10,548 nt of DNA, from contig JAUUSJ010000145.1 of NCBI GenBank assembly GCA_030841965.1, positions 1 through 10,548 of the forward strand. The letters are read 5' to 3'. The notes under the pieces are model-generated. The model made no database searches. It saw only the letters and a program-made list of their open reading frames with translations, and had not been told where the DNA came from. The translations under genes and the position numbers were made by a program. Of this stretch, positions 1 to 6,617 are shown in pieces (positions within the stretch are counted from its first letter, which is position 1; every line of letters begins with the position of its first letter). The stretch comes from Blautia sp. Lineage in GTDB: Bacteria; Bacillota; Clostridia; Lachnospirales; Lachnospiraceae.

Positions 1-134
1 GGCGGCATAAATCAGCGTATGTCGAAAAACCGTGGGAACGAACGTGTTTTTAGAGAACATATCGACGCCCTCTCTTCGCGTCTATTCCCACTCATTAAAC
101 GCCTGTCCCCATATCTCTACCCTAGTGTTCGTCC
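1..134. other. Left-edge sequence with no firmly assignable gene
   Basis: Two weak readings are possible. On the + strand the frame beginning at base 1 is open for 45 codons and stops with TAA at 136-138, so it could be the C-terminus of a gene converging on mutS2 with overlapping stop codons. On the - strand an ATG at 59-57 opens a frame to the window edge (MFSKNTFVPTVF...), with a GAGAGGG-like site about 7 nt upstream, so it could be the start of a gene downstream of mutS2. I recognise neither product. I see no convincing terminator hairpin for mutS2 here. Confidence 0.25.
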
Positions 135-2519
135 TTAAAACTCCACAATAGTCACCCCAGCCTCACCTTCTCCAAACACACCAAGGCGATAAGACTTCAC
201 ATGCTTTTGCCTCTTGAGATAACTATGAATACCAGCTCTCAAAGCCCCAGTCCCTTTGCCATGTATAATCCGAACTTGATGCACACCTGACATATAGGCA
301 TCATCGAGATATTTATCCAACTCAGCGATGGCTTCATCGACAGTTTTTCCGAGAAGATTAATTTCTGAAGAGATAGTAGCTGCCTTATTAATATTAGACC
401 GATTCGTCTTCCCTCTCTTTTGTGAATTCGTAGTTTCCTTTGTCTTTTGCTTTTCTAATAAATCTAAATCCTTCATATTCACAACAGAACTTAAAATCCC
501 CATCTGCACCGTTAAATCTCCCTTTGCATTTGGAAGACTCGTGACAGTACCTTCTAAGGACAAAGTATGAACAAAAACAGGGTCTCCGATATGAAAATCC
601 TCTTTTTTATTATTCCCCTTTCCTCTCTTATTGCGATAGGCGAGCTTAGATTCAAGGTCATTTAGTTGACCACGGAGTTTGCTCCTTTGATGCTCCATTT
701 TTTTATTATTCGTGGAGTTTTTCTCCTTCCCCCATTGATTGAATTTCTTGATGGAGTCATCGGCTACTTCTTTCGCCTGAGAAATGATATCGTGAGCCTC
801 CTGTCTGGCCTCTTGTAAGAGGGCGGAGCGTTTTGCGGCGATATCATCTTTCTTTTGCTCGAGACTTTTCTTAAGCTCTTCCACTTCAGCCTTGGCGGCG
901 AGAATTTCAGCCTGTTCTTTCTCAATCTGTAGCTTGCTCTTTTCCAGGTCGGCGATTAAGGATTCAAAATCCTTCTGGGATGCGCCGATTTGAGATTTTG
1001 CCTGCTCGATAATATACGGCGAGAGCCCTAATTTCTTTGATATGGCGAAGGCGTTGCTCTTTCCGGGAACTCCGATGAGAAGATGGTAAGTTGGAGAGAG
1101 AGTATTAACATCAAACTCGCAGCTTGCATTTTCAATTCCCTCCTCGGAGAGTGCAAACATCTTTAACTCACTATAATGAGTTGTCGCCATTGTGCGAATT
1201 CCTCGGTCGTGGAGTGAAGTTAGGATAGAGATTGCCAGGGCGGCACCCTCTACGGGGTCTGTTCCTCCACAGAGCTCATCGAATAGAACAAGAGAGTTTT
1301 CGTCGGCATTTTCCAAAATAGAGACGATATTTGTCATATGGGACGAAAAAGTACTTAAGTTTTGCTCGATACTCTGTTCGTCGCCGATATCGGCAAATAC
1401 GTTGGAAAAAACAGCGAGTCTAGAACCCTCGAAAGCCGGGATATGAAGTCCCGCCTGTCCCATTAACGTGAAAAGTCCTAATGTTTTTAGGGATACTGTT
1501 TTACCTCCAGTATTTGGACCAGTGATAATCAGCATGGAAAACTCCTCTCCGAGATGGATATGGATTGGAACGACGGTTTTTTGGTCTAATAGTGGATGTC
1601 TCGCGTATTTGATGTCGATAATACCGTCCTCATTGAAAATAGGCTCGGAACCTTGGTAGGCTTTTGCAAACTTTGCTTTAGCGAAAATAAAGTCGAGCTG
1701 CGTTAAGATTTCCAAGTCGGATAAAATATTTTGCGCCTCGAAGGAGACTTGCTCACTTAAAAAGGCGAGAATCTTGTCGATTTCTGCCTGTTCTTTCATC
1801 TCCAGTTCTCGCAGTTCATTATTTAGTTGGACGACTGCCATCGGCTCGATGAAGATAGTGGAGCCAGTGGCGGATTGGTCGTGAATCATACCTGGAAAAC
1901 TGCTTCGGTATTCCTGCTTGACAGGGATACAGTAGCGGCCATTTCTCATTGTGACGATTGTCTCTTGGAGCAAAGTTTTATTTTGCTGTGAGTTTACAAT
2001 CGAGGAGAGTTTATTGTGGATGGCGCGGTTTGTCTGTTTGATTGATTTTCGCACATCCTTTAGTCCTACAGATGCCTCGTCGCTAATTTCTGTCTCCGAC
2101 AAAATGCATTGCTGGATTTCATGTTGGAGTGAAGTTAGGGGAACGAGCTCCTCGAACATAGTCTGTAGGGAATCGATTGGCGCCTCATCATCTCGCGCAT
2201 CGCCGTATTGCTGTGCTTGATTGGCGATGGATAGAAGCCTTGCGATTTGCAGTAGCTCCTTTGTGTTGAGAGAGGAGCCGACATCTAGCAGGCGAAGACA
2301 GGGACGGATATCTTCAAGACCTAGAAAACTGACACTTCCGTGCTGATAGAGTCTTGAGAGGGCGTCTCTCGTATTAGCCTGCTCGGACTGAATCTCCACC
2401 AGATTCGTGGATGGAGTTAAGTTTTTACAAAGTTGCTTTCCCATCTCGGAGGAAGCATACTCTGTGAGTAAATGGATAATCTTATTGTATTCTAAAATGC
2501 GTAATGCTTTTTCGTTCAT
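135..2519 (-). CDS. mutS2: MutS2 family ATPase with C-terminal Smr domain
   Basis: MutS2 is a cytosolic DNA-binding or ribosome-associated ATPase of the MutS superfamily. It lacks the mismatch-recognition domain of MutS1 and has been linked to suppression of recombination and, in Bacillus, to rescue of collided ribosomes. At 794 aa it is full length for the family. Visible parts are an N-terminal helical core/clamp (about 1-300), Walker A GPNTGGKT (334-341), a signature region STFSSHM (389-395), Walker B LVLFDE (410-415), and the TTH H-loop (446-448). A charged coiled coil (about 515-630), a KOW-like segment (about 641-690) and an Smr domain (about 718-794) with HGKGTGALR (753-761) follow. 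The usual Smr LDLRG motif reads INLLGK here (720-725). The gene starts at ATG 2519 with an AAAAGG-type site and follows acyP by 22 nt, so the two are probably cotranscribed. Confidence 0.97.
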   Translation of the reverse strand: MNEKALRILEYNKIIHLLTEYASSEMGKQLCKNLTPSTNLVEIQSEQANTRDALSRLYQHGSVSFLGLEDIRPCLRLLDVGSSLNTKELLQIARLLSIANQAQQYGDARDDEAPIDSLQTMFEELVPLTSLQHEIQQCILSETEISDEASVGLKDVRKSIKQTNRAIHNKLSSIVNSQQNKTLLQETIVTMRNGRYCIPVKQEYRSSFPGMIHDQSATGSTIFIEPMAVVQLNNELRELEMKEQAEIDKILAFLSEQVSFEAQNILSDLEILTQLDFIFAKAKFAKAYQGSEPIFNEDGIIDIKYARHPLLDQKTVVPIHIHLGEEFSMLIITGPNTGGKTVSLKTLGLFTLMGQAGLHIPAFEGSRLAVFSNVFADIGDEQSIEQNLSTFSSHMTNIVSILENADENSLVLFDELCGGTDPVEGAALAISILTSLHDRGIRTMATTHYSELKMFALSEEGIENASCEFDVNTLSPTYHLLIGVPGKSNAFAISKKLGLSPYIIEQAKSQIGASQKDFESLIADLEKSKLQIEKEQAEILAAKAEVEELKKSLEQKKDDIAAKRSALLQEARQEAHDIISQAKEVADDSIKKFNQWGKEKNSTNNKKMEHQRSKLRGQLNDLESKLAYRNKRGKGNNKKEDFHIGDPVFVHTLSLEGTVTSLPNAKGDLTVQMGILSSVVNMKDLDLLEKQKTKETTNSQKRGKTNRSNINKAATISSEINLLGKTVDEAIAELDKYLDDAYMSGVHQVRIIHGKGTGALRAGIHSYLKRQKHVKSYRLGVFGEGEAGVTIVEF

Positions 2520-2541
2520 TTTTTTCTACCTTTTCTATTTT

Positions 2542-2814
2542 TTAATACTTTGTCTGGAAGGTAGTCTCCCTTTCTTTTAGAGGCATATCTGTAGTATCGA
2601 TAAAATCAACTCGGATAAAACGGTTTCCTTCTTTAATTTCTTGGATAAAGGCCTCAATTCGCTGAGGAGCACCCTGTGCCTCGATGACTACTGTTCCATC
2701 GTATTCATTCTTGACATATCCTGTGAGGTTATATTTGCAGGCGATGGAACGGGCAAAGAAACGAAAGCCTACTCCCTGTACTCTTCCGTGGACGATAAAA
2801 TGTTTTCTTTTCAA
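2542..2814 (-). CDS. acyP: Acylphosphatase
   Basis: This small cytosolic enzyme hydrolyses acyl phosphates to a carboxylate and phosphate. The 90-aa product matches the usual family length. The phosphate-binding signature GRVQGVGFR is at residues 10-18, with catalytic Arg18, and the catalytic Asn36 sits in GYVKNEYDG (32-40). I start it at TTG 2814 because a strong Shine-Dalgarno AAGGAGGTC (2829-2821) ends 6 nt upstream. The ATG codons at 2838 and 2871 are in frame but lie upstream of that site, and using them would add a non-homologous tail and translate through a perfect inverted repeat. It is the first gene of a likely acyP-mutS2 operon, behind a long structured leader. The pairing with mutS2 is not an obvious functional link. 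Confidence 0.93.
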   Translation of the reverse strand: MKRKHFIVHGRVQGVGFRFFARSIACKYNLTGYVKNEYDGTVVIEAQGAPQRIEAFIQEIKEGNRFIRVDFIDTTDMPLKERETTFQTKY

Positions 2815-2820
2815 ATAAAT

Positions 2821-2829
2821 GACCTCCTT
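2821..2829 (-). promoter_or_regulatory. Ribosome binding site that fixes the acyP TTG start
   Basis: Read on the - strand this is AAGGAGGTC, a near-perfect anti-16S complement. The TTG codon at 2814-2812 follows after 6 nt (ATTTAT). Both in-frame ATG codons lie upstream of it, which rules them out as the main start. Confidence 0.85.
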
Positions 2830-2839
2830 CCGTATCATA

Positions 2840-2863
2840 GGGGTCAAAAGACCTTTTGACCCC
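2840..2863. repeat. Perfect 11-bp inverted repeat just upstream of the acyP ribosome binding site
   Basis: The arms GGGGTCAAAAG (2840-2850) and CTTTTGACCCC (2853-2863) are perfect complements separated by 2 nt. In the acyP transcript this folds as a 10-bp stem with a GGUC tetraloop, ending 10 nt before the Shine-Dalgarno. No U-tract follows on either strand, so it is not a standard terminator. It could be an operator, a translational control hairpin, or a copy of a dispersed palindromic element; the sequence alone does not decide. Confidence 0.8.
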
Positions 2864-2909
2864 AACATCATTTTATTGGAATATAGATTCCTGGCTGATC
2901 AAATATATG

Positions 2910-3012
2910 GAGAAAAGCTGCTTTAATACCGCCTTTTCTCTCATATCAAACGGATATACTTATCCGATAGGCGTTATTACGAGTGAAAGCGGATTGTTCT
3001 TTGGCTTTCACT
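2910..3012 (-). ncRNA. Candidate structured leader RNA of acyP-mutS2 (unassigned family)
   Basis: Several inverted repeats are packed into about 100 nt: AGTGAAAGC/GCTTTCACT (2982-2990 with 3004-3012), CGGATA-TACT-TATCCG (2951-2966), and GAGAAAAG/CTTTTCTC (2910-2917 with 2933-2940). A longer-range pair TAATACCGCC/GGCGTTATTA (2924-2933 with 2970-2979, one mismatch) encloses the middle hairpin. It interleaves with the GAGAAAAG stem, so the RNA could form a pseudoknot or two exclusive folds. A predicted - strand promoter just upstream puts this in the 5' leader of acyP. I do not recognise a riboswitch or sRNA family. The strand is uncertain: on the + strand the last hairpin is followed by TTTT and could end a small RNA. 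Confidence 0.45.
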
Positions 3013-3030
3013 TTTATGTTTAGCAACAAT

Positions 3031-3039
3031 AGTATAGCA
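3031..3039 (-). promoter_or_regulatory. Predicted extended -10 promoter of the acyP-mutS2 operon
   Basis: The - strand reads TGCTATACT, an extended -10 (TGn + TATACT, 5/6 to consensus). The -35 region, TACCTA at 3059-3054, is poor, as is common for extended -10 promoters. Transcription would start near 3024, giving a leader of about 210 nt before the acyP TTG. Confidence 0.5.
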
Positions 3040-3086
3040 TGGATTAAAAAAAATAGGTAGGGGGAAAAAGAAAATTGCTAAAAGAG

Positions 3087-3115
3087 TTGATGAAGCGGAA
3101 AAACTAGAGTATAAT
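3087..3115 (+). promoter_or_regulatory. Sigma-A type promoter of yhaM
   Basis: A -35 TTGATG (3087-3092), a 17-bp spacer and a perfect -10 TATAAT (3110-3115). The start would be near 3122, about 34 nt before the yhaM ATG. It is divergent from the predicted acyP promoter, with about 50 bp between the -10 of one and the -35 of the other. Confidence 0.8.
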
Positions 3116-3155
3116 GAATATGGTTATTTCGCAAGGAAAATAGAAAGGGGAATTT

Positions 3156-4106
3156 ATGCGTTATATTAATGAATTGAGAGAAGGAGAAATTGTCGGAGAC
3201 ATTTACCTTTGTAAGACGAAACAGATAGCAAAGACGAAGGCGGGAAAGAGCTATTATTCTTTGCTTTTACAGGATAAAACAGGAAGCATTGATGCAAAGA
3301 TTTGGGAGCTTTCCAATGGAATTGAGCATTTTGATTCGATGGACTATATTAAAGTTGAGGGTCAGGTGACGAGTTTTCAGGGAAATCTTCAGTTAAATGT
3401 AAGAAGAGTCAGAAAGGTAAAGGAAGGAGAATATTATCCAGAGGATTATATTCCATGTACAGATAAGAATGTGGATATTATGTACAAAGAAGTGCTTGTC
3501 TTAATTAATAAGGTGAGCGATATTTATTTGCGGCAGCTTTTGATTAAGCTCTTTGGAGATAAGGAATTTGAGAAGAAGTTTAAGACACATTCTGCGGCGA
3601 AGAGAGTGCATCACGGATTTATGGGAGGCTTACTCGAGCATACTTTATCTGTGGCGAAGCTCTGTGAGTTTTACTGTACTCAGTATCCGATTTTGAATAA
3701 AGATTTGCTTATCACGGCAGCACTCTGTCATGATATCGGAAAGATGGAGGAGCTATCTAGTTTTCCAGAGAATGACTATACGGACGAGGGACAGTTGATT
3801 GGGCATATTATTATCGGAACGATGATGATTGAGGAGAAGATAAGAGAGATTCCAAAGTTTCCTACAAAGCTTGCCAATGAATTAAAGCATTGTATTTTGG
3901 CGCACCACGGTGAGCTTGAGTTTGGCTCTCCAAAGAAACCGGCATTGATTGAGGCGTTGGCTCTTACCTTTGCGGATAATACAGATGCGAAGATTCAGAC
4001 ATTTAAGGAAGCCTTGGCTGAGAAGAAAGATGGCGAGGAGTGGCTTGGATATAATCGATTATTTGAGAGCAATATTCGAGAGACAAGTAAGCCAAATTTG
4101 AGGTAG
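3156..4106 (+). CDS. yhaM: YhaM family 3'-5' exoribonuclease (OB fold + HD domain)
   Basis: YhaM is a cytosolic metal-dependent exonuclease of Gram-positives that trims RNA (and in vitro ssDNA) from the 3' end. The 316-aa length agrees with Bacillus YhaM. An N-terminal OB-fold nucleic-acid-binding domain spans about residues 10-88 (DKTGSIDAKIW, YIKVEGQV). The HD phosphohydrolase domain spans about 150-280, with putative metal ligands His161 in LLEHT, His192-Asp193 in CHDIGK, His217, His250-His251 in LAHHGE, and Asp274 in FADNTD. The ATG has a good AAAGGGG site (3144-3150) 5 nt upstream and a strong promoter. It has 226 nt of non-coding or weakly coding sequence before rlmD, so it may be monocistronic. 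Confidence 0.95.
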   Translation: MRYINELREGEIVGDIYLCKTKQIAKTKAGKSYYSLLLQDKTGSIDAKIWELSNGIEHFDSMDYIKVEGQVTSFQGNLQLNVRRVRKVKEGEYYPEDYIPCTDKNVDIMYKEVLVLINKVSDIYLRQLLIKLFGDKEFEKKFKTHSAAKRVHHGFMGGLLEHTLSVAKLCEFYCTQYPILNKDLLITAALCHDIGKMEELSSFPENDYTDEGQLIGHIIIGTMMIEEKIREIPKFPTKLANELKHCILAHHGELEFGSPKKPALIEALALTFADNTDAKIQTFKEALAEKKDGEEWLGYNRLFESNIRETSKPNLR

Positions 4107-4332
4107 AGTGATATATTGGATTAGACCGAGCATTGTTATATTGCTTTTGAACGAAAAGGATTGTGGAGGAAGCTTAGAGTTTCTTTTGCAATCCTTTCCT
4201 TATCCAAAACGATAAAAAAGTTTATGGCTAGGGGATGTGGATGGAGAGTTTCTGTATATGCAGATTTCATGATAGTAAATGGTGGTCAGTAGGTATGTTA
4301 ATTTTAAGAAAAAGAAATAGCTGGAGGGCAAG
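4107..4332 (+). other. yhaM-rlmD intergenic region with hairpin and possible upstream ORF
   Basis: The arms AAAGGATTG (4155-4163) and CAATCCTTT (4189-4197) could form a 9-bp stem with a partly paired loop. No T-run follows on the + strand, so it is at best an atypical terminator. Further on, ATG 4241 opens a 31-codon frame (MESFCICRFHDSKWW...) preceded by AGGGG at 4230-4234. It ends in a TGA at 4334-4336 that overlaps the rlmD ATG as ATGA, the classic geometry of translational coupling. The peptide resembles nothing I know, and coding is unproven. I see no clear promoter for rlmD. Confidence 0.35.
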
Positions 4333-5778
4333 ATGAGTTTAACAGAGAGAAAAAAGATTGAGAAAAATGAAATATATGAACTTATCATTGAGGATATGAC
4401 AGAGGCGGGAGAGGGATTAGGGAAGATTGATGGATATCCTCTTTTTGTGAAGGATGCCATTGTGGGAGATACCATTCTTGCCAAAGTGATTAAAGTGAAG
4501 AAAAATTATGGGTATGGTAGATTAGAGAAGGTGCTAATTCCGTCTGAATATAGAGTAACCCCTCCCTGCCCTGTCGCAAGGCAATGCGGAGGATGCACGA
4601 TTCAGGCGATTTCTTACGAGAAACAGCTAGATTTAAAATATAAAAAGGTGAAAAACTGTATAGAGAGAATCGGAGGTTTTTCAAGGGAAGAGATTGAGGA
4701 GAAGATGGAGGGAATTTATGGAATGGAGGTTCCCTATCATTATCGGAATAAGGCACAGTTTCCAGTTGGAACGGACAAAGAGGGAAGGATTATCGCTGGA
4801 TTTTATGCGGGGAGAACACATAATATTATCGAGAATACGGATTGTCTGATTCAAAATGAAAAGAATAAAGAGATTGTGGATATCATTCTCTCCTATATGA
4901 AGAAAAATCATGTGAGACCGTATGATGAGAAGCAGCATAAGGGATGCGTGAGACATATTTTGACGAGAGTCGGATATGTGACGGGGGAGATTATGGTCTG
5001 TCTCATTATCAACGGTTCTAAAAAGCAGTTAAAAAAGAGAGACGAGCTTGTCGAGGATTTAAAGAAGATAGAGGGTATGACAAGCATTATTTTAAATTAT
5101 AATCATGAGAAGACAAATCGTATTTTAGGTGACGAATGCGAGACAGTTTGGGGAAGGGATTATATTGTCGATTATATCGGAGAGGTTGAGTATCAGATTG
5201 GTCCACTCTCCTTCTATCAGGTAAATCCACAGCAGACAAAGAAACTTTATGATAAGGTGATAGAGTATGCCGGTTTAAAGGGTGAGGAGATTGTCTGGGA
5301 TTTATACTGTGGCATTGGGACTATCTCTCTATTTCTTGCACAGAAGGCGAGGAAGGTGTACGGAGTGGAGATTGTCGAGGGAGCGATCGACGATGCGAGG
5401 AAAAACGCAAAGCGAAATGGGATGGAGCATGTGGAATTCTTCGTCGGAAAGGCGGAGGAGATTTTTCCAATGCAGTATGAAAAGAGTAGGGAAGAGGCAG
5501 ATGTCGTTGTCGTGGACCCACCTAGGAAGGGATGCGATGCGGTGCTTTTGGATACGATTTTAGAGATGGCGCCTAAGAGAGTTGTGTATGTAAGCTGTGA
5601 CCCTAGTACATTGGCTAGGGATTTGAAGATTTTATGTGAGGATGCGTATGAGATTGAGAAAGTGGCAGTTTATGACCAGTTTTGTCATGGGATGCATGTG
5701 GAGACGGTTGTGAGGCTTTTATACAAAAAGAAGTGTTGTAAACTATTACTTGATAATTCGAAAAAGGCTAATAAATAA
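4333..5778 (+). CDS. rlmD: 23S rRNA (uracil-C5)-methyltransferase, RlmD/RlmCD type
   Basis: This SAM-dependent enzyme makes 5-methyluridine in 23S rRNA (U1939 in E. coli numbering; Gram-positive RlmCD enzymes also modify U747). The 481-aa protein shows an N-terminal TRAM domain (about 8-70) and a [4Fe-4S] site of Cys79, Cys85, Cys88 (CPVARQCGGC) and probably Cys171. The methyltransferase domain has FYQVN (295-299), SAM motif I DLYCGIGT (323-330), DPPRKGC (395-401), the nucleophile Cys422 in VSCDPSTLARD, and Glu457 near the end. A GGAGGG site (4323-4328) precedes the ATG by 4 nt. A lysine-rich tail of about 18 residues follows the conserved HVETVVRLL. Choosing RlmD over the tRNA enzyme TrmA rests on the TRAM and Fe-S cysteines. 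Whether one or two uridines are modified cannot be read from sequence. Confidence 0.95.
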   Translation: MSLTERKKIEKNEIYELIIEDMTEAGEGLGKIDGYPLFVKDAIVGDTILAKVIKVKKNYGYGRLEKVLIPSEYRVTPPCPVARQCGGCTIQAISYEKQLDLKYKKVKNCIERIGGFSREEIEEKMEGIYGMEVPYHYRNKAQFPVGTDKEGRIIAGFYAGRTHNIIENTDCLIQNEKNKEIVDIILSYMKKNHVRPYDEKQHKGCVRHILTRVGYVTGEIMVCLIINGSKKQLKKRDELVEDLKKIEGMTSIILNYNHEKTNRILGDECETVWGRDYIVDYIGEVEYQIGPLSFYQVNPQQTKKLYDKVIEYAGLKGEEIVWDLYCGIGTISLFLAQKARKVYGVEIVEGAIDDARKNAKRNGMEHVEFFVGKAEEIFPMQYEKSREEADVVVVDPPRKGCDAVLLDTILEMAPKRVVYVSCDPSTLARDLKILCEDAYEIEKVAVYDQFCHGMHVETVVRLLYKKKCCKLLLDNSKKANK

Positions 5779-5807
5779 TCTGTAAATGAAAGAATGGAGT
5801 TAATAAG

Positions 5808-6262
5808 ATGAATACATCTTTTTATAACGGAATCAAAGAAATTTTAATTTCAGCAAGAAATAAAGTCTATCAAACAGCTAATTTTGCAATGGTTGAAGCC
5901 TATTGGAATATAGAAAAATCAATTATTGAAGAACAGGGCGGTAATGAAAAGGCGGAGTATGGGACAGGTTTATTGAAGGAATTGTCAAAGCAGATGACTC
6001 AGGATTTTGGAAAAGGATTTACTGTTGCAAACTTGAAAAATATGCGGCAGTTTTATTTAACATTTCCAAATAGCTACGCACTGCGTAGCGAATCTGTGGT
6101 TAAATATACGTTGCCAGAAAATAAAACACAGATTTTTGCCTCAAAATACAAATTTATTTGCCAAGCGAGGAAGAATTATTGCGAGAATTAAATAAGGAAT
6201 ATCAAGCGTTGGAAGCTAGTAAGACGGGAGAAGAAGATATCGACGGTATGAAAAAAGAATAA
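5808..6262 (+). pseudogene. Degraded DUF1016/YhcG-type nuclease gene (internal deletion plus frameshift)
   Basis: The first 95 codons are a good DUF1016 N-terminal domain (ISARNKVYQTANFAMVEAYW, EYGTGLLKELS, LKNMRQFYLTFPN). The frame then jumps from SYALRSE to SVVKYTLPENKTQIFASKYK, which aligns with the C-terminal end of the family (compare ARYSVLHDNERLFMSKY in the intact copy at 8174-9283). About 200 codons with the whole PD-(D/E)XK core are missing. Near 6152 a run of T is one base short, so the frame stops at 6191. In the -1 frame the expected end YLPSEEELLRELNKEY continues to a TAA at 6260-6262. A GGAG site sits 8 nt before the ATG. The two lesions make a catalytic product impossible; a short 127-aa DUF1016_N fragment could still be made. 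It belongs to a different sub-branch from the intact copy, so it is not a simple tandem duplicate. Confidence 0.85.
6073..6089. repeat. Inverted repeat at the deletion junction of the DUF1016 pseudogene
   Basis: Perfect 7-bp arms GCTACGC and GCGTAGC with a 3-nt spacer ACT, encoding SYALRS. The homology break between N-terminal and C-terminal DUF1016 sequence falls about 3 nt after the right arm. A cruciform or hairpin here could have promoted the deletion (inference). Confidence 0.8.
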
Positions 6263-6281
6263 ATTTTGAATCAGGGTGGTG

Positions 6282-6301
6282 CAAATTTGAGAGAAAATTT
6301 G
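6282..6301. promoter_or_regulatory. Operator-like dyad upstream of the XRE-hsdM promoter
   Basis: Arms CAAATTT and AAATTTG separated by GAGAGA, 22 bp upstream of the predicted -35. It is a candidate binding site for the XRE regulator encoded next. AT-rich dyads also occur by chance, so support is moderate. Confidence 0.35.
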
Positions 6302-6319
6302 TATTTCAAAATGTATTCT

Positions 6320-6335
6320 TGAATTGAAAAATTCA
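6320..6335. promoter_or_regulatory. Short dyad overlapping the -35 of the XRE-hsdM promoter
   Basis: Arms TGAATT and AATTCA with a GAAA spacer, covering the predicted -35 hexamer (6324-6329). Its position would suit autorepression by the small XRE protein. The arms do not match those of the upstream dyad closely, though both contain AATT. Confidence 0.3.
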
Positions 6336-6352
6336 CTTTTTCGTGATATGCT
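6324..6352 (+). promoter_or_regulatory. Predicted promoter of the XRE-hsdM-nuclease-hsdS operon
   Basis: A -35 TTGAAA (6324-6329), a 17-bp spacer and a -10 TATGCT (6347-6352) preceded by TGA, giving an extended -10. The transcript would start near 6359, about 30 nt before the regulator ATG. It is the only recognisable promoter before hsdM, hence a likely common promoter for the four genes. Confidence 0.55.
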
Positions 6353-6389
6353 TTTCTTATATTTACAGGCAAAAAAATGGAGGTGCGAC

Positions 6390-6617
6390 ATGGCAGTTAG
6401 CTATAAGAAATTATTTCATTTATTGATAGAGAAAAACTTGACAAATGCACAGCTACAGCAGGAAGCGGGTTTTTCCGCAAATATTATTACACGGTTGAAA
6501 CGAGGCGGGTATATTTCACTTGAAAGTGTGGAAAGTATCTGCCGTGTTCTGAATTGTGGCGTAGACGATATTCTGGAATTTATAGCAGAGGATAACGGAG
6601 GAAAAGAAAATGGTTGA
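6390..6617 (+). CDS. Small XRE/Cro-CI family transcriptional regulator
   Basis: This 75-aa protein is a single helix-turn-helix domain. The HTH lies at about residues 18-38 (NAQLQQEAGFSANIITRLKR), followed by SLESVESICRVLNCGVDDILEFI, typical of the short Cro/CI-like regulators of Firmicutes. I start it at ATG 6390, which has a GGAGGTG site (6379-6385). A longer frame from TTG 6324 would begin inside the predicted -35 and lacks a ribosome site. Its last codons overlap the hsdM start by 8 nt, so translation is probably coupled. The position is that of a controller protein which delays or sets expression of a restriction-modification system, probably by binding its own promoter dyads. That role is inferred from context. 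Confidence 0.88.
   Translation: MAVSYKKLFHLLIEKNLTNAQLQQEAGFSANIITRLKRGGYISLESVESICRVLNCGVDDILEFIAEDNGGKENG

Noticed and set aside
2815..2871. Longer acylphosphatase beginning at ATG 2871 or 2838
   Set aside because: The strong Shine-Dalgarno at 2829-2821 lies downstream of both, and the extra residues are not part of the family.
4155..4197. Rho-independent terminator after yhaM
   Set aside because: The 9-bp arms are good, but the loop is long and no T-run follows on the + strand. I kept it only as a hairpin within the intergenic entry.
5808..6191. Intact 127-aa DUF1016 protein
   Set aside because: It lacks the whole catalytic domain, joins N-terminal to C-terminal family sequence, and the expected C-terminal residues continue in the -1 frame, so it is a pseudogene.
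6324..6389. 22-residue N-terminal extension of the XRE regulator from TTG 6324
   Set aside because: It would start inside the predicted -35 and lacks a ribosome site, while ATG 6390 has GGAGGTG 4 nt upstream and fits the HTH family length.
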